In this document: positions 36,993-45,639 of the stretch, piece after piece | Layout: each line of letters starts with the position of its first letter | Position numbering within the stretch: position 1 is the stretch's first letter | Position numbers and translations under genes: made by a program | The notes under the pieces: generated by a model | Told to the model about the DNA's origin: nothing | The model's database searches: none | The model's input: the letters and a program-made list of their open reading frames with translations, nothing else | DNA from: Pikeienuella piscinae | GTDB taxonomy: Bacteria > Pseudomonadota > Alphaproteobacteria > Rhodobacterales > Rhodobacteraceae | Reading direction: 5' to 3' | Length of the DNA stretch: 64,000 nucleotides | NCBI RefSeq assembly: GCF_011044155.1 | Contig: NZ_CP049056.1 | Span: 3,662,001 to 3,726,000, forward strand

Positions 36993-38018
36993 ATGACCGA
37001 GAACCTCGCCGTTCATGGCCTCGCCGCGCATGACAGCATCGTCGAAACAGCGCTGGACTGGATCGACGCCGGCAAGGGCGCCGCCCTCGCCACCGTGATA
37101 CAGACTTGGGGTTCGGCGCCGCGGCCCACCGGATCGCAACTCGCGATCTCCTCGGACGCTGAACTGGCGGGCTCGGTTTCCGGCGGCTGCGTCGAGGGCG
37201 CGGTGGCGGCGGAAGCGCTGGAGGCGCTGGAGGACGGCGATTGCCGGGTGTTGGAATTCGGCGTCTCCGACGACGAGGCGTTCGCCGTCGGCCTTGCCTG
37301 TGGCGGCGAGATCAAGGTGATGGTCGAGCCGATCGGGATCGGACGCGGGCCGGACGCGGCGATGATCCGCGCGCTGGCCGAGGCGCGGGCCAAACGCAAG
37401 CCGGCAATCTATGCGGTGAAGCCTGAGACCTGGGAGCGTCGGCTGATTATGCCGGGCGCGGCGGACGACCTGGCGGACGAGGCGGCGACGGCGCGGCGCA
37501 CCGACAAGTCTGGATTCGCGGGCGGAACCGGCTGGTTCCTCGGCGTGCACAACGCGCCGCTAAGGATGGCGGTGATCGGCGCCGTGCACATCGCGCAGCC
37601 GCTGATGCGGATGGCGCGGCTGACCGGCTATGATGCGCTGCTGATCGACCCGCGTGAGGCTTTCGCCACGCCGGCGCGTTTTCCCGACGAGAACATCACC
37701 CATGACTGGCCCGACGCCGCGCTCGCCGCGTTCGGGCTGGACGAGCGGACGGCGGTCGTCACCCTGACCCATGACCCGAAAATCGACGATCCGGCGATCA
37801 TCGCGGCGCTGCGCGCGCCGGTCTTCTATCTCGGCTGTCTCGGCTCTTCGCGGACCCACGCCAAACGGGTGAAACGGCTTTCGGAAGCAGGCTTCAGCCC
37901 GGAGGAGATCGGCCGCATTCATGCGCCTGTCGGGCTCGATATCGGGGCGAAATCCCCGGCGGAGATCGCGGTGGCGATCATGGCGCAACTGGTCGAGCGG
38001 CTCCGAAAGGCCGCCTGA
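36993..38018 (+). CDS. XdhC/CoxI-family molybdenum enzyme maturation factor
   Basis: The protein is 341 residues from the ATG at 36993 with GAAGGA just upstream. The N-terminal XdhC_CoxI motif region GSAPRPTGSQLAISSDAELA followed by GSVSGGCVEGAVAAE is clear, with a second signature GLACGGEIKVMVEP. The C-terminal half is a Rossmann domain (MAVIGAVHIAQPL, VFYLGCLGSSRTHAKR). Such proteins bind molybdenum cofactor and insert the sulfido ligand into xanthine- or CO-dehydrogenase-type enzymes. It is overlapped by one base with the MoeA/MocA fusion gene. The client enzyme is not in the window. Confidence 0.93.
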   Translation: MTENLAVHGLAAHDSIVETALDWIDAGKGAALATVIQTWGSAPRPTGSQLAISSDAELAGSVSGGCVEGAVAAEALEALEDGDCRVLEFGVSDDEAFAVGLACGGEIKVMVEPIGIGRGPDAAMIRALAEARAKRKPAIYAVKPETWERRLIMPGAADDLADEAATARRTDKSGFAGGTGWFLGVHNAPLRMAVIGAVHIAQPLMRMARLTGYDALLIDPREAFATPARFPDENITHDWPDAALAAFGLDERTAVVTLTHDPKIDDPAIIAALRAPVFYLGCLGSSRTHAKRVKRLSEAGFSPEEIGRIHAPVGLDIGAKSPAEIAVAIMAQLVERLRKAA

Positions 38019-39625
38019 TGGAGTTCGGCCCGGTTCCGGCGCGGGCGGCGGCGGGGCTCGTCCTCGCCCATTCGATCCGCGTCGCAGGGCGGCGCTACGC
38101 CAAGGGCGAGACGCTTTCGGCGGCGGACGCGGCGGCGTTGGACGAGGCGGGCGCGGCTGAGGTCTGGGTGGCGCGGCTCGGCCCCGGCGACATGCCGGAG
38201 AATGATGCGGCGGCGGCGATCGCGGCGCCGCTTGACGGGCCGGAGCTGACGGTCTCCGCTCCCTTCACCGGCAGGGCGAATGTCTACGCCGAGGCTGCCG
38301 GCGTGCTTCGTGTCGATTCGGCCGCAATCGGGGCGGCGAACGCCGTGGACGAGGCGGTGACCATCGCCACGCTGCCGGATTTCGCCCGCGTCGCCCCGCG
38401 TCAAATGCTGGCGACGGTAAAGATCATCCCCTACGCCGCCCCGGCCGACGCGGTGCGGGCCGCGGCGGAGTTGGCGAAGGGCGCGCTCCGGCTGCATCCG
38501 TTCCGGCCCCTCCGCGCAGCGCTGATCCTGACCCGGACCGAGGGCATGAAGCCGAAGCTGATCGAGAAGGGCGCGGCCGCCCTCGAGGCGCGGCTCGCCG
38601 CGCTCGGCGCAGAAGCGGCGGCCCATGTCGAGACCCCGCATGAAACCACGGCGCTCGCGGCGGCCCTCCGCGCGGCCGCTGGCGACGCCGTCCTCATTCT
38701 CGGCGGCTCCGCCACTTCCGACCGGCGCGATGTCGCGCCCGCCGCGGTCGTCGCGGCGGGCGGGCGGATCACCCGGTTCGGGGCGCCGGTCGATCCGGGA
38801 AACCTGCTCTTCATCGGCGAACTTGACGGGCGTCCGGTGCTCGGCCTGCCGGGTTGCGCGCGTTCGCCCCGGCTCAACGGCGCCGACTGGGTGCTTGAGC
38901 GGATGATCGCCGGCCTCGACGTGAGCGCGGCGGATATCGAGGAGATGGGCGTCGGCGGGCTGCTGAAGGAAATCCCTTCGCGTCCGCAGCCGCGCGACGG
39001 CAAGGCGGCGCGCGCCAAGCCGGGGCGGCCCTTCGTCTCCGCGGTTCTTCTGGCCGCCGGCTCATCGAGCCGGATGCGGGGAGCGGACAAGCTGACCGAG
39101 GATGCGGGCGGTCAGCCGCTGATCCGCCGGACGACGGCGGCGCTAATCGCGAGCCAGGCGGATGAGGTGGTGGTCGTCCTTCGTCCGGCGGACGAGGCGC
39201 GCCGCGCCGCGCTCGACGGGCTCCGGGTGCGTATCGTGGAGAATAACCAGGCGGTGGAGGGCATGGGCGCCTCGATCCGCGCCGGAATGGCGGCGATCGC
39301 GCCCGACGCTGACTGCGCCCTGATCGCGCTGGCCGACATGCCGGAGATCGGCGCGACGGAGGTCGACGCGCTCATCGCCGCCTATGACGCGGATGAGGGG
39401 CGGGAGATTATACGCGCCGCGACCGGCGACGGTGCGCCGGGCAATCCGGTGCTTTTCGGTAGACGTTTCTTCGAGCCCCTGCGCGCGCTCGAAGGTGATG
39501 AGGGCGCGCGCGCGCTGCTCGCCGCCCATGCCGATCTGGTGCGGCTCGTGAAGTTTGGAAGCGCCGCGGCGCGTATCGACCTCGACACTCCGGAGGACTG
39601 GGCGAATTGGCGGGCTGACGCCTGA
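38018..39625 (+). CDS. Fusion of MoeA-like molybdopterin-binding domain and MocA-like nucleotidyltransferase
   Basis: This 535-residue protein has an N-terminal molybdopterin-binding region (residues 1 to about 335; TEGMKPKLIEKGAAALEARL and AVLILGGSATSDRRDVAPA are MoeA/MogA-type) and a C-terminal MobA/MocA-type transferase (SAVLLAAGSSSRMRGADKL, LIALADMPEIGATEVDALI, GNPVLFGRRFFEPL). The second would attach a nucleotide, probably CMP, to molybdopterin. It overlaps the XdhC gene (TGATG), so the two form one maturation unit for a Mo hydroxylase of the xanthine/CO dehydrogenase family. Nucleotide specificity is inferred. Confidence 0.9.
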   Translation: MEFGPVPARAAAGLVLAHSIRVAGRRYAKGETLSAADAAALDEAGAAEVWVARLGPGDMPENDAAAAIAAPLDGPELTVSAPFTGRANVYAEAAGVLRVDSAAIGAANAVDEAVTIATLPDFARVAPRQMLATVKIIPYAAPADAVRAAAELAKGALRLHPFRPLRAALILTRTEGMKPKLIEKGAAALEARLAALGAEAAAHVETPHETTALAAALRAAAGDAVLILGGSATSDRRDVAPAAVVAAGGRITRFGAPVDPGNLLFIGELDGRPVLGLPGCARSPRLNGADWVLERMIAGLDVSAADIEEMGVGGLLKEIPSRPQPRDGKAARAKPGRPFVSAVLLAAGSSSRMRGADKLTEDAGGQPLIRRTTAALIASQADEVVVVLRPADEARRAALDGLRVRIVENNQAVEGMGASIRAGMAAIAPDADCALIALADMPEIGATEVDALIAAYDADEGREIIRAATGDGAPGNPVLFGRRFFEPLRALEGDEGARALLAAHADLVRLVKFGSAAARIDLDTPEDWANWRADA

Positions 39626-39804
39626 AGTTCAAGCTCGGCGGCGTCTTCGTCTGCCGAGGGGGCGGGGCGGCCAACGCGCGCATCCGTCCAGCCTGCGGCG
39701 GGCTGCGCTCGGGGATGGACGCGCTGCGCGGGGATGCGGCGCATCCTCCCGGCGCGCCCGCGGCGCTGAATGGGCCGTTCCGAAACTCCACCGCGCGATG
39801 CCTG

Positions 39805-41649
39805 CTATTGCACGAGATCGAGGACCCGCGCCTCTCCGCCGCGGGTGATCCGCATCGAGGTCGCGTCGATCCTTGAGACCACCCAGCCCTCGACGACGGT
39901 GCCGCGGCTGACCCGCAAGACCTGGCCGTCGGCCAGCCGCAGAAGCGCGCGGCGTGCGCCGTCCGCGCCGAAGACGCCGAGAAGGTTCATATCCTCCAAC
40001 TGGATCGCGCCCTTCAGCGTTGCCGCGTTGGCTACACCCGGCCCTCTAGGAGCCGGTCGCTTCGGCGCGCGAACCTCGCGCACGCCCTTCGCGCCGATCT
40101 CGACCGCCACGGGTGCGACGCGTTTTCTGATGGTGTTCGGGCGCGGGCTTGGTGAAGGCGATAAGGTCGCGATCCGGTCCGAGGGCGTCATGTCGAGCGC
40201 GTCAGGGCGGGATTTGGGGGCCGGCGCGCGAGCGACCGAGCCGGGGCCGGGCGGGCTGTCGGCCTCTTCCGGGCTGTCTGACGCCGCATCGGCCGCGGGC
40301 GGCGTCGGCGTAACTGTGGAGACGGGCGCTTCTTCCGGCGGCGGCGCGGCGTCGGAATTGGGCGCGGCGGGCGTCTCCGATCCCGGACGTGGAATGGGAA
40401 GCGGGGGGGCGTTCTCGGGCGCGACGGGCGTTCCCGAGGCGGTGAAGATCCTGGAGTCGGCCTCGGCTACGAGGGCGCCCGGCGTCTGGTCCGCCTGGTT
40501 TTCCCCGGACTCCGCCGATTCGGGCGGCGCGCTGGATCCCGGGCGGGGAGCGGGGACGGGGGGGGCGTCCTCGGCTGCGACTGGCGTTCCGGCGGCGGTG
40601 ACGATCCTCAAGTCGTTTGCGGCGGCGTCCGGCGCTTCGGTTTCCGACGCCGCGTCCGTGGCCGCGGGCGGATCGGCGGGGGGGCTGTCGGGCGTCGCCT
40701 CTATCCGGGGTCCGGAGGCGACGCGCACCGGCGCGCCGGGCGGCGCGGCGTCTGCGACGGGCGGCGCCAGCGCCGTCAGTTCGTGGGGGCGTATCGGCGC
40801 GCCGCCTGCGGCCGTCAGCGGCGGCGGCGCGACCACCACCAGCGCCCGCGGCGCGTCGGAGGGGGTATCGGGTTCGGGTTTCGGCGCGCCGGTCGCGGGC
40901 GTTGACGACTTGTGCGCCGGCGCGGCGGGGCGGGCCGGGTCCGCCGGCGTCGGCGTGGAGACGCGCGCATCGAACGGGGATGCGAACGCCAGTTCTGCGG
41001 GCGCGGCGAGACGCGGCGGCGAGTCCGTTCCGAAGAGCATGGGCGCGACGAAGATCGCCAACACCGCGATGACCGCCGCCGCCGCCAGTGCCAGACCGGG
41101 CGCCATCCCGGTCGACAGACGCTTCAGGGGCGCGATCGCCGTCAGAAGGACACGCGGCGGCGCGGCGGTCTCGGCGAAGTCCGGCCCCATGGGAAAGGCC
41201 CTGAGCGCGACGCGTGCCGTCACCCTCGTCGGCGCGAAGCCCCAGCGGCGCGCATAGCGCAGCGCATCTTCGACCACGGAGTATTCGGTGATGACGACGA
41301 CATCGCCCGCGGAGGAGAGATCGTGAACCAGTTTCTCCACGGGCGCCGGCGCGGCGGCGAGCGCGTCCTCGGGCGTCTCGTCCGGCTTCAGCCGGGAGAT
41401 GAGAACCCGCTCGGGCGGCAGCCAGAGCTCGACCGCCGGCGCCTCCGTTCCGCTGATCGCGCGCGCCTCTTCGCCGATGCGGGAGATGGCGGCGTCGAAA
41501 TCGGGCGCGGTGATCGGCGCCTCGAGCGGCGCCGCCGCCGCCTCTCGCCAGCTTTCGCCTTCGCGCTGGTGCAGCAAAAAGGCGTTGGAGCGGAATTCGA
41601 GGGCGAGCTGCGCCGCGCCCCCCTCGCCATTCGTCGCCGGGTCGTTCAC
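39805..41649 (-). CDS. Proline-rich inner-membrane protein with a GspC/PilP-like C-terminus
   Basis: This 614-residue protein has an N-terminal cytosolic region (about 1-180; ELWLPPERVLISRLKPDE resembles GspL/PilM-type actin-like or cyto domains), one membrane helix near 190-215 (GLALAAAAVIAVLAIFVAPM), a long Pro/Ala/Asp-rich linker (about 220-535), and a compact C-terminal domain: LEDMNLLGVFGADGARRALL then GQVLRVSRGTVVEGWVV, like the HR/PilP domain of secretion and pilus systems. Two imperfect repeats in the linker start RIVTAAGTPVA and RIFTASGTPVA. No secretion genes are adjacent. Function is unknown. Confidence 0.75.
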   Translation of the reverse strand: MNDPATNGEGGAAQLALEFRSNAFLLHQREGESWREAAAAPLEAPITAPDFDAAISRIGEEARAISGTEAPAVELWLPPERVLISRLKPDETPEDALAAAPAPVEKLVHDLSSAGDVVVITEYSVVEDALRYARRWGFAPTRVTARVALRAFPMGPDFAETAAPPRVLLTAIAPLKRLSTGMAPGLALAAAAVIAVLAIFVAPMLFGTDSPPRLAAPAELAFASPFDARVSTPTPADPARPAAPAHKSSTPATGAPKPEPDTPSDAPRALVVVAPPPLTAAGGAPIRPHELTALAPPVADAAPPGAPVRVASGPRIEATPDSPPADPPAATDAASETEAPDAAANDLRIVTAAGTPVAAEDAPPVPAPRPGSSAPPESAESGENQADQTPGALVAEADSRIFTASGTPVAPENAPPLPIPRPGSETPAAPNSDAAPPPEEAPVSTVTPTPPAADAASDSPEEADSPPGPGSVARAPAPKSRPDALDMTPSDRIATLSPSPSPRPNTIRKRVAPVAVEIGAKGVREVRAPKRPAPRGPGVANAATLKGAIQLEDMNLLGVFGADGARRALLRLADGQVLRVSRGTVVEGWVVSRIDATSMRITRGGEARVLDLVQ

Positions 41650-41736
41650 CGCGCCCGCTCCTCGTCGCTTCTCGACATCGCTCGCCGGCGCGAAGTTAAT
41701 CGCGCCGGCCGTCCCGCGTCGGTACGCTAGCCGGAG

Positions 41737-43038
41737 CTAGCCCGACGCGCCCCCGGTCGCCTTCGCCAGCCCCTGCTCGAGATCGGCGATCAGGTCGTCG
41801 GGGTCCTCGATGCCGATCGAGAGGCGGACAACCTCCGGCCCCGCGCCGGCCGCCGACTGTTGCTCCGGCGTCAACTGGCGATGGGTGGTCGAGGCGGAGT
41901 GGATGATCAGTGAGCGCGCATCGCCGAGATTGGCGAGGTGGCTGAAGATCTCCACCGAATCGACCAGCTTCACGCAGCTCTCGTAGCCGCCCTTCACGCC
42001 GAAGGTGAAAAGCCCGCCGGCGCCTTTCGGCGTGTATTTCTTCGCCCGGTCCGCGTAGGGACTGTCGTCCAGCCCGGCGTAGGAGACGTATTCGACGTCC
42101 TTGTGCTTCGAAAGCCACTCCGCGACCTTTTTCGCGTTGGCGCAGTGACGCTCCATCCGCAGGCTGAGTGTCTCGATGCCGAGCAGGGTCTGGAAGGCGT
42201 TCATCGGCGCCTGGCAGCTGCCGAGATCGCGAAGGCCGATGGCGATGCCGTGGAACGTGTAGGCCAACGGCCCGAAGGTCTCCGCGAATTTCAACCCGTG
42301 ATAGGCTGGCTCCGGCTCGGTCATCGAGGGATGCTTGCCGGCGGCGACCCAGTCGAACTTGCCCGAATCGACGACGATTCCGCCCATCGAGGTGCCGTTC
42401 CCGGAAAGATACTTGGTGGTCGAATGCACGACCTGCGTCGCGCCCCATTCGAAGGGGCGGCATAGATAGGGCGTCGCCGAAGTGTTGTCGACGATCAGCG
42501 GCAGGCCGGCGTCACTCGCCAGCTTGCCGATCTTTTCGAGATCGGTGATGTAGCCGCCAGGGTTGGCGATGGATTCGCAGAAGATCGCCTTCGTATTCTC
42601 GTCGATGGCGTTCTGGATCGCCGCCGTGTCCTCGAGATCGACGAAGCGGCACTCCCACCCGAAGCGCTTGAAGGTCTGCCCGAACTGGGTGATCGTGCCG
42701 CCATAGAGCCGGTTCGAGGAGATGAAGTTGCTGCCCGGGTTCATCAGCGGGAAGAGCGACAGGATCTGCGCGGCATGACCCGAGGAGCAGGCGACCGCGC
42801 CGACGCCGCCCTCGAGCGCCGCAACCCGCTCCTGGAGCGCGCTGACCGTCGGGTTGGTCAGGCGTGAATAGATATAGCCGACTTCCTGAAGGTTGAAGAG
42901 CGCGGCGGCGTGATCCGCGTCCCGAAACACATAGGCCGTATTCTGGTAGATCGGAACCTGGCGCGCCCCGGTCGAAGGGTCGGGGCGGGCTCCGGCGTGA
43001 ATCTGCAGTGTGTCGAATCCGTACTCGCGCTCGGCCAT
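41737..43038 (-). CDS. metY: O-acetylhomoserine sulfhydrylase
   Basis: This 433-residue PLP enzyme of the Cys/Met metabolism family makes homocysteine from O-acetylhomoserine and sulfide. It starts GFDTLQIHAGARPDPSTGAR and continues with YSRLTNPTVSALQERVAALE; the PLP lysine sits in HSTTKYLSGNGTSMGG. The extended insert and the closing VRLSIGIEDPDDLIADL match the MetY subgroup rather than shorter MetB/MetC. A CoA-binding protein gene lies 38 bp upstream on the same strand, a pairing seen in other alphaproteobacteria. Confidence 0.93.
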   Translation of the reverse strand: MAEREYGFDTLQIHAGARPDPSTGARQVPIYQNTAYVFRDADHAAALFNLQEVGYIYSRLTNPTVSALQERVAALEGGVGAVACSSGHAAQILSLFPLMNPGSNFISSNRLYGGTITQFGQTFKRFGWECRFVDLEDTAAIQNAIDENTKAIFCESIANPGGYITDLEKIGKLASDAGLPLIVDNTSATPYLCRPFEWGATQVVHSTTKYLSGNGTSMGGIVVDSGKFDWVAAGKHPSMTEPEPAYHGLKFAETFGPLAYTFHGIAIGLRDLGSCQAPMNAFQTLLGIETLSLRMERHCANAKKVAEWLSKHKDVEYVSYAGLDDSPYADRAKKYTPKGAGGLFTFGVKGGYESCVKLVDSVEIFSHLANLGDARSLIIHSASTTHRQLTPEQQSAAGAGPEVVRLSIGIEDPDDLIADLEQGLAKATGGASG

Positions 43039-43076
43039 GGGACCTCCTCTTCTCGTTAACTTCTCTGATCTTTGGT

Positions 43077-43562
43077 CTAAGTCAGCTTCGAGGACAAGCG
43101 GCCGGTGTTGAACCCGCCCATTGAAAGCTCGCCCTTGAGCCGTTGATACTCCATCTTCGGGCAGAGGTTCATGACCACTTTCAGCCCCGCCGCGCGCGCG
43201 CGCTCCGCGGCCGCCTCGTCGATGACGCCGATCTGCATCCAGATCACCTTCAGCCCGTGATCGAGAAGATGCGCGATCGCCTCATCGACCACGGCGCCGG
43301 CCTCCTCGGAGCGGCGGAAGATGTCGACCATGTGGACCTCGGCGCCGCTTTCCGCCAGCGCCTTCAGAGAAGGCTGCACGGTGACGCCGAAAATCTCCTT
43401 GCCCGCGGCGACCGGATTGACCGGCAGAACGCGATAATCCTTCAGCCCGAGATAGCGCCCGACATAATACGACGGACGCACGGGATTGGTGGAGATCCCG
43501 ACAACAGCGATGGATTTCACATCGTCGAGGATCGTTCTGATTTCACTGTCCGAATGGCGCAT
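43077..43562 (-). CDS. CoA-binding domain protein (YccU-like)
   Basis: The protein is 161 residues from the ATG at 43562; a start 18 codons upstream is less likely. The Rossmann-like CoA-binding domain is seen in KSIAVVGISTNPVRPSYYVG, LKDYRVLPVNPVAAGKEIFG and KVIWMQIGVIDEAAAERA. YccU-type proteins bind CoA but have no firm role. It precedes metY in the same operon, which may tie it to sulfur or methionine metabolism. Confidence 0.88.
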   Translation of the reverse strand: MRHSDSEIRTILDDVKSIAVVGISTNPVRPSYYVGRYLGLKDYRVLPVNPVAAGKEIFGVTVQPSLKALAESGAEVHMVDIFRRSEEAGAVVDEAIAHLLDHGLKVIWMQIGVIDEAAAERARAAGLKVVMNLCPKMEYQRLKGELSMGGFNTGRLSSKLT

Positions 43563-43643
43563 GCATAGCGGTGTCGCAAGGCGCGGCGCGGTTGTCAAAG
43601 CGTCGCGCACGCGCATGACGCGAGACCGGAAGCGGTGTCGGAC

Positions 43644-43671
43644 AAAAAAATGCGCCCGCCGAAGCGGGCGC
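43644..43671 (-). terminator. Strong minus-strand intrinsic terminator
   Basis: The stem GCGCCCGC/GCGGGCGC spans 43652-43671 with a short GAA-type loop, followed on the minus strand by A/T then seven T residues. It points toward the CoA-binding/metY operon. Confidence 0.85.
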
Positions 43672-43740
43672 AGTCAGAACGAGGGACAGTGAGTGGATGA
43701 AGGAGACATAAGTGAGCCCGCCTTCAAAACTCATGTGGGT
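43644..43740 (-). ncRNA. Candidate small RNA or short leader transcript
   Basis: On the minus strand a TATAAG box (about 43749-43743) precedes a short region ending in a perfect hairpin, GCGCCCGC with its complement, at 43652-43671 followed by seven T residues (43644-43650). No gene to the right on this strand needs this terminator, because rlmB ends 377 bp away. The transcript would contain a pyrimidine-rich TCTCCTTCATCC stretch, like an anti-Shine-Dalgarno segment. Alternatively it could be the tail of a read-through rlmB transcript or encode a very short peptide. This is a prediction. Confidence 0.4.
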
Positions 43741-44047
43741 CTTATAGCAGAGATTATCCAGACCGCGCTCGCATTTTTGTGTCGGTTTGTTGCAGAGAGT
43801 GTTTACTTTTGCACAATCATGGCGCCCCTGCGTCGAACCCGCGAATTTAACATAAACGAATTCAGCGTGTTAGGCGTTTTCCGGATTGACCGAAGGTTGT
43901 CGGACGCCTGGTTGATGCGCGATCACAAGTTTATGTCTTCGCCGCTCGGACTGCGCCATGCTTTGGCTTCGGGGCTCAAATGCAGCGAGCATCGACTGGT
44001 GTAATATACCTTGGGTTGAGAAGATTCGCAGGCGGAGAATCAGTCGC
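43672..44047. other. AT-richer intergenic stretch before rlmB
   Basis: This 375-bp interval is clearly less GC-rich than its surroundings and contains no supported protein gene. Open frames lack ribosome sites and known motifs. It may hold the promoter for the candidate small RNA and the end of the rlmB transcript. Confidence 0.4.
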
Positions 44048-44842
44048 TCAGCCCCGCGTCTCGCGCGCCCGATAAAGCGCGACGGCGGCGGCGTTGGAGA
44101 CATTGAGCGAGCCGAAACTGGCGGCGGACGGAATGCGCGCCAGCGCGTCGCATGTCTGTTTCGTCTTGTCCCTGAGGCCCGGCCCTTCGGCGCCGAGGAC
44201 GAGGCCGAGCGGACCGGGGGCGGCGAACGCCGCGCCGATCTCCATCTCCGCCTCGCCGTCGAGACCGATAAGCCGGTAGCCGCGCTCGCGAAGGCTCTCC
44301 ATCGTCGCGGCGAGGTTCTTGACCCGCAGATAGGGCTGGCGCTCCAGCGCGCCGGAGGCGGATTTCGCCAGCGCGCCGGTTTCCGGCGCGGCGTGGCGCA
44401 AGGGCGCGATCACCGCGCGGGCGCCGAACACCTCGGCCGAGCGGAGGATAGCGCCGACATTATGTGGGTCGGTCACCCGGTCGAGAAATACGGCGACCGG
44501 GGCTGGGTCTTCATCGGTCGGCGCGCAGATCTCGGCGACGTCGCCCCAGTCGAGCGGCCGCGTCATCAGCGCCGCGCCCTGATGCACGGAGCCGGGATCG
44601 AGCGGCGCGGGAAACCGGCGGGGATCGGCGATCTCCGGGGTCAGACCAGCAGTTTCAATCGCCTCGCGCAGCTTCTCGGCGGCGTTGCGGGTGACGATGA
44701 GGCGCTCATGCGCGCGCGCCGGGTTGAGAAGCGCGTCGCGCACCGCGTGAAGGCCGAATAGCCAGACCGGGGCCGGGCCTTCGCGCCGCGCGCGTTCCTT
44801 CTCGATCACCCATGCGGGTTTCACTGGTCTCGCTCCACTCAT
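44048..44842 (-). CDS. rlmB: 23S rRNA Gm2251 methyltransferase RlmB-like (TrmH/SpoU family)
   Basis: This 264-residue protein has an N-terminal L30e-like substrate domain (WLFGLHAVRDALLNPARAHE) and a C-terminal SPOUT domain with the three motifs: FLDRVTDPHNVGAILRSAEV, LGLVLGAEGPGLRDKTKQTC and IPSAASFGSLNVSNAAAVAL. These form the knotted SAM site and match RlmB, which methylates a 23S rRNA guanosine ribose. Assignment to RlmB rather than another TrmH member is by similarity. It is divergent from a TetR gene. Confidence 0.9.
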   Translation of the reverse strand: MSGARPVKPAWVIEKERARREGPAPVWLFGLHAVRDALLNPARAHERLIVTRNAAEKLREAIETAGLTPEIADPRRFPAPLDPGSVHQGAALMTRPLDWGDVAEICAPTDEDPAPVAVFLDRVTDPHNVGAILRSAEVFGARAVIAPLRHAAPETGALAKSASGALERQPYLRVKNLAATMESLRERGYRLIGLDGEAEMEIGAAFAAPGPLGLVLGAEGPGLRDKTKQTCDALARIPSAASFGSLNVSNAAAVALYRARETRG

Positions 44843-44922
44843 GGCGCCTGATAGCGCGCCGGGTGAAAAAACGCCATGCTGCGCCGCTGGCCCCCGGCGC
44901 GCGGGCGGGTCATATAGGGGGT

Positions 44923-45543
44923 ATGGCGCGCAACAGTTATCATCACGGCAACCTCAAGTCGGCGCTCGTCGAGGCGGTGCTGTCGCTGATCTCGGAGAAG
45001 GGGCCGAACGGGTTCTCCTTCGCCGAGGCGGCGCGGCGCGCCGGGGTCAGCCCGGCGGCGCCCTATCGGCATTTCAAGGACCGGGACGAGTTGATCGTCG
45101 AGACGGCGCGCCGCGGTTACGAGCTTTTCGCCGGGCGGCTGGAAGCGGCCTGGGACGAAGGGCGCCCCTCCGCGCTTTCGTCCTTCGAGCGGGTCGGGCG
45201 GGCCTATCTGGGCTTCGCGAAGGCAGAACCCGCCTATTTCGCCGCGATGTTCGAGGCCGGAGTCTCGCCCGACCATGACCCTGAGTTGAGGGTGGCGGCG
45301 GACCGGGCGTTTCGCGCGCTGGAACGGTCCTGCGCCGCGCTGGCGCTGAAACTGCCGGAGGACAAGCGCCCCCCCGTCCTGATGATGGCCTACCATCTCT
45401 GGGCGCTCAGCCACGGCGTCACCGCGCTCTTCGGCCGGGGCGACGAGGCCCGACGGCGCGCGCCGATCCCGGCCGAGGAGCTTCTTGAGGCGGGGGCGGC
45501 GATCTATCTGCGCGGGCTCGGGTTCCTTCCCGAAGAGCCCTGA
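44923..45543 (+). CDS. TetR-family regulator with WHG-type C-terminal domain
   Basis: The protein is 206 residues from the ATG at 44923. The HTH is FAEAARRAGVSPAAPYRHFK after a typical YHHGNLKSALVEAVLSLISE lead-in, the TetR_C_13/WHG pattern. The C-terminal domain contains MMAYHLWALSHGVTALFGRG. It is divergent from rlmB and followed by a DUF2852 gene on the same strand, whose promoter carries an inverted repeat. Regulation of that gene, or autoregulation, is inferred. Confidence 0.9.
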   Translation: MARNSYHHGNLKSALVEAVLSLISEKGPNGFSFAEAARRAGVSPAAPYRHFKDRDELIVETARRGYELFAGRLEAAWDEGRPSALSSFERVGRAYLGFAKAEPAYFAAMFEAGVSPDHDPELRVAADRAFRALERSCAALALKLPEDKRPPVLMMAYHLWALSHGVTALFGRGDEARRRAPIPAEELLEAGAAIYLRGLGFLPEEP

Positions 45544-45565
45544 TGGATTTTTTCACATGAAGCGG

Positions 45566-45618
45566 TTGACGGCGCGAGGCGCCTCCCCCAAATATGTGAA
45601 TGTGATTAACATTAACAT
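45566..45618 (+). promoter_or_regulatory. Promoter with inverted-repeat operator before the DUF2852 gene
   Basis: TTGACG (45566-45571) is followed 17-18 bases later by CAAATA/AAATAT (about 45589-45595), a good sigma-70-type promoter. An inverted repeat overlaps its start region: ATGTGAATGT (45594-45603), five bases, then ACATTAACAT (45609-45618), with only one mismatch between arms. An operator at the transcription start would repress. The upstream TetR protein is the obvious candidate ligand-binding regulator. Confidence 0.6.
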
Positions 45619-45639
45619 GCCGGCAAGGAGGCGGATCAG

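Noticed and set aside
43693-44004. 103-codon plus-strand ORF before rlmB
   Set aside because: It has no ribosome site or recognisable motif, and it runs antisense to the predicted small RNA and its terminator.
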